Positions 63,691 to 64,000 of a stretch of 64,000 bases of DNA are shown piece by piece. The stretch is from contig CAVOVH010000002.1 in NCBI GenBank assembly GCA_963699805.1, forward strand, positions 62,001 to 126,000, written 5' to 3'. Each line of letters starts with the position of its first letter. Position 1 is the first letter of the stretch. The translations under genes were made by a program, and so were the position numbers. The stretch is from JAGTVG01 sp963699805. Its GTDB lineage: Bacteria > Bacteroidota > Bacteroidia > Cytophagales > Cyclobacteriaceae. The notes under the pieces were generated by a model. That model was not told where the DNA came from. It made no database searches and was given only the letters and a program-made list of their open reading frames with translations.

Positions 63691-63714
63691 TCATATGATT
63701 AATTTGTCATATGA
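63691..63714. promoter_or_regulatory. Palindromic operator TCATATGA-N8-TCATATGA
   Basis: Two copies of TCATATGA, itself a palindrome, lie 8 bp apart, directly between the arsR stop and the permease start, which is only 5 bp away. The spacing fits an ArsR-family dimer site, so the regulator would control the sulfur operon, probably repressing it until persulfide appears. Confidence 0.7.
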
Positions 63715-63732
63715 TCGATGAAAAAAAGAGAC

Positions 63733-64000
63733 TTACAATACCTCACACTGATTCATACATTTAATAACATCCACTACTTCGGGCATTTTAAGGTAGTAAT
63801 TGATATTTTTACCGCTTCTTTCGCTTCCCAGGATGCCGGCCAGTTTCATGTTTGATAAATGATGAGAGGTGAGGGATTGTTCAGAGTTCAGATGTCTGCA
63901 AATATCATTCACGCAAAGCCGGTCATTCTCCACGAGCAAACCAATGATCCCAATTCTTAATGGATGGGCAATGGTTTTAAGGATAAATGAAACTTTCTCA
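63733..64000 (-). CDS. ArsR-family transcriptional regulator (5' end outside window)
   Basis: The reading frame is open from the window edge (64000) to the stop at 63733, about 88 residues, with 'IAHPLRIGIIGLLVE' and 'DRLCVNDICRHLNSEQSLTSHHLSNMKLAGILGSERSGKNINYYL', the winged helix-turn-helix of ArsR regulators. Cysteines occur in 'DRLCVNDICRHLN' and near the C terminus in 'KCMNQCEVL', as in sulfide/persulfide sensors of the BigR/SqrR type. Its start lies beyond the window. The operator at 63691-63714 and the permease-MBL operon follow directly, so I infer persulfide control of that operon. Confidence 0.85.
   Translation of the reverse strand, partial: EKVSFILKTIAHPLRIGIIGLLVENDRLCVNDICRHLNSEQSLTSHHLSNMKLAGILGSERSGKNINYYLKMPEVVDVIKCMNQCEVL

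Overview
The window looks like a chromosome segment of a Bacteroidota member. It encodes TonB-dependent receptors (one beside a DUF4249 lipoprotein), many lipobox lipoproteins, an OmpA/TPR/beta-propeller envelope protein, and several sugar enzymes with twin-arginine-like leaders. Start codons generally lack strong Shine-Dalgarno sequences. No rRNA, tRNA, CRISPR array, phage gene or transposase was seen. The genus cannot be fixed from the sequence alone.

Layout. 1-12 kb: end of a TonB receptor with a DUF4249 lipoprotein, a GC-rich 8/9-bp tandem repeat, a calcium-type P-ATPase interrupted by one frameshift, membrane proteins, a sulfotransferase, a lipocalin-like lipoprotein and a complete TonB receptor. 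12-24.9 kb: gamma-glutamyltransferase, an agmatine-to-putrescine pair (aguB-aguA) with a GNAT enzyme, a MacB-type ABC pair, an aldo/keto reductase, an exported enolase-superfamily protein, a 0.67-kb gene-free stretch, a DinB protein, a CDF-like cation transporter and a lipoprotein.

25.1-38.7 kb is the main attraction: a tightly packed, same-strand block of twelve genes, often overlapping by 4-8 bp. I read it as a D-apiose utilisation operon: DMT-type sugar transporter, Gfo/Idh/MocA dehydrogenase (ApsD-like), GH88 unsaturated uronyl hydrolase, GH140 apiosidase, RuBisCO-like protein, DUF1537 kinase (OiaK-like), TIM-barrel protein (OiaC-like), apionate oxidoisomerase (ApnO-like), apionolactonase (ApnL-like) and LutABC. 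It would free apiose from pectin (rhamnogalacturonan II or apiogalacturonan), oxidise it to apionate and split it. If the RuBisCO-like protein is the transcarboxylase/hydrolase type, its products are 3-phosphoglycerate and glycolate, and the coupled LutABC complex becomes a candidate glycolate oxidase.

38.8-50 kb: YceI and MarR genes with a near-perfect palindromic operator, ssb, a uracil-DNA-glycosylase-like protein, and a TetR-ABC-HlyD-TolC export operon whose ABC ATPase has degenerate catalytic motifs, then a large OmpA-family protein. 50-57.5 kb (minus strand): a lipoprotein pair, rfbD, and an apparent sugar-processing operon (S1 sulfatase, Gfo/Idh/MocA with two frameshifts, sugar isomerase, enolase-superfamily protein), mostly with export leaders. 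57.6-64 kb: an exonuclease/GIY-YIG fusion, a SRAP-like protein lacking the catalytic Cys2, a thioesterase, and a sulfur/persulfide group (two rhodaneses, MBL-rhodanese, TauE/SafE permease, ArsR) with a clear palindromic operator.
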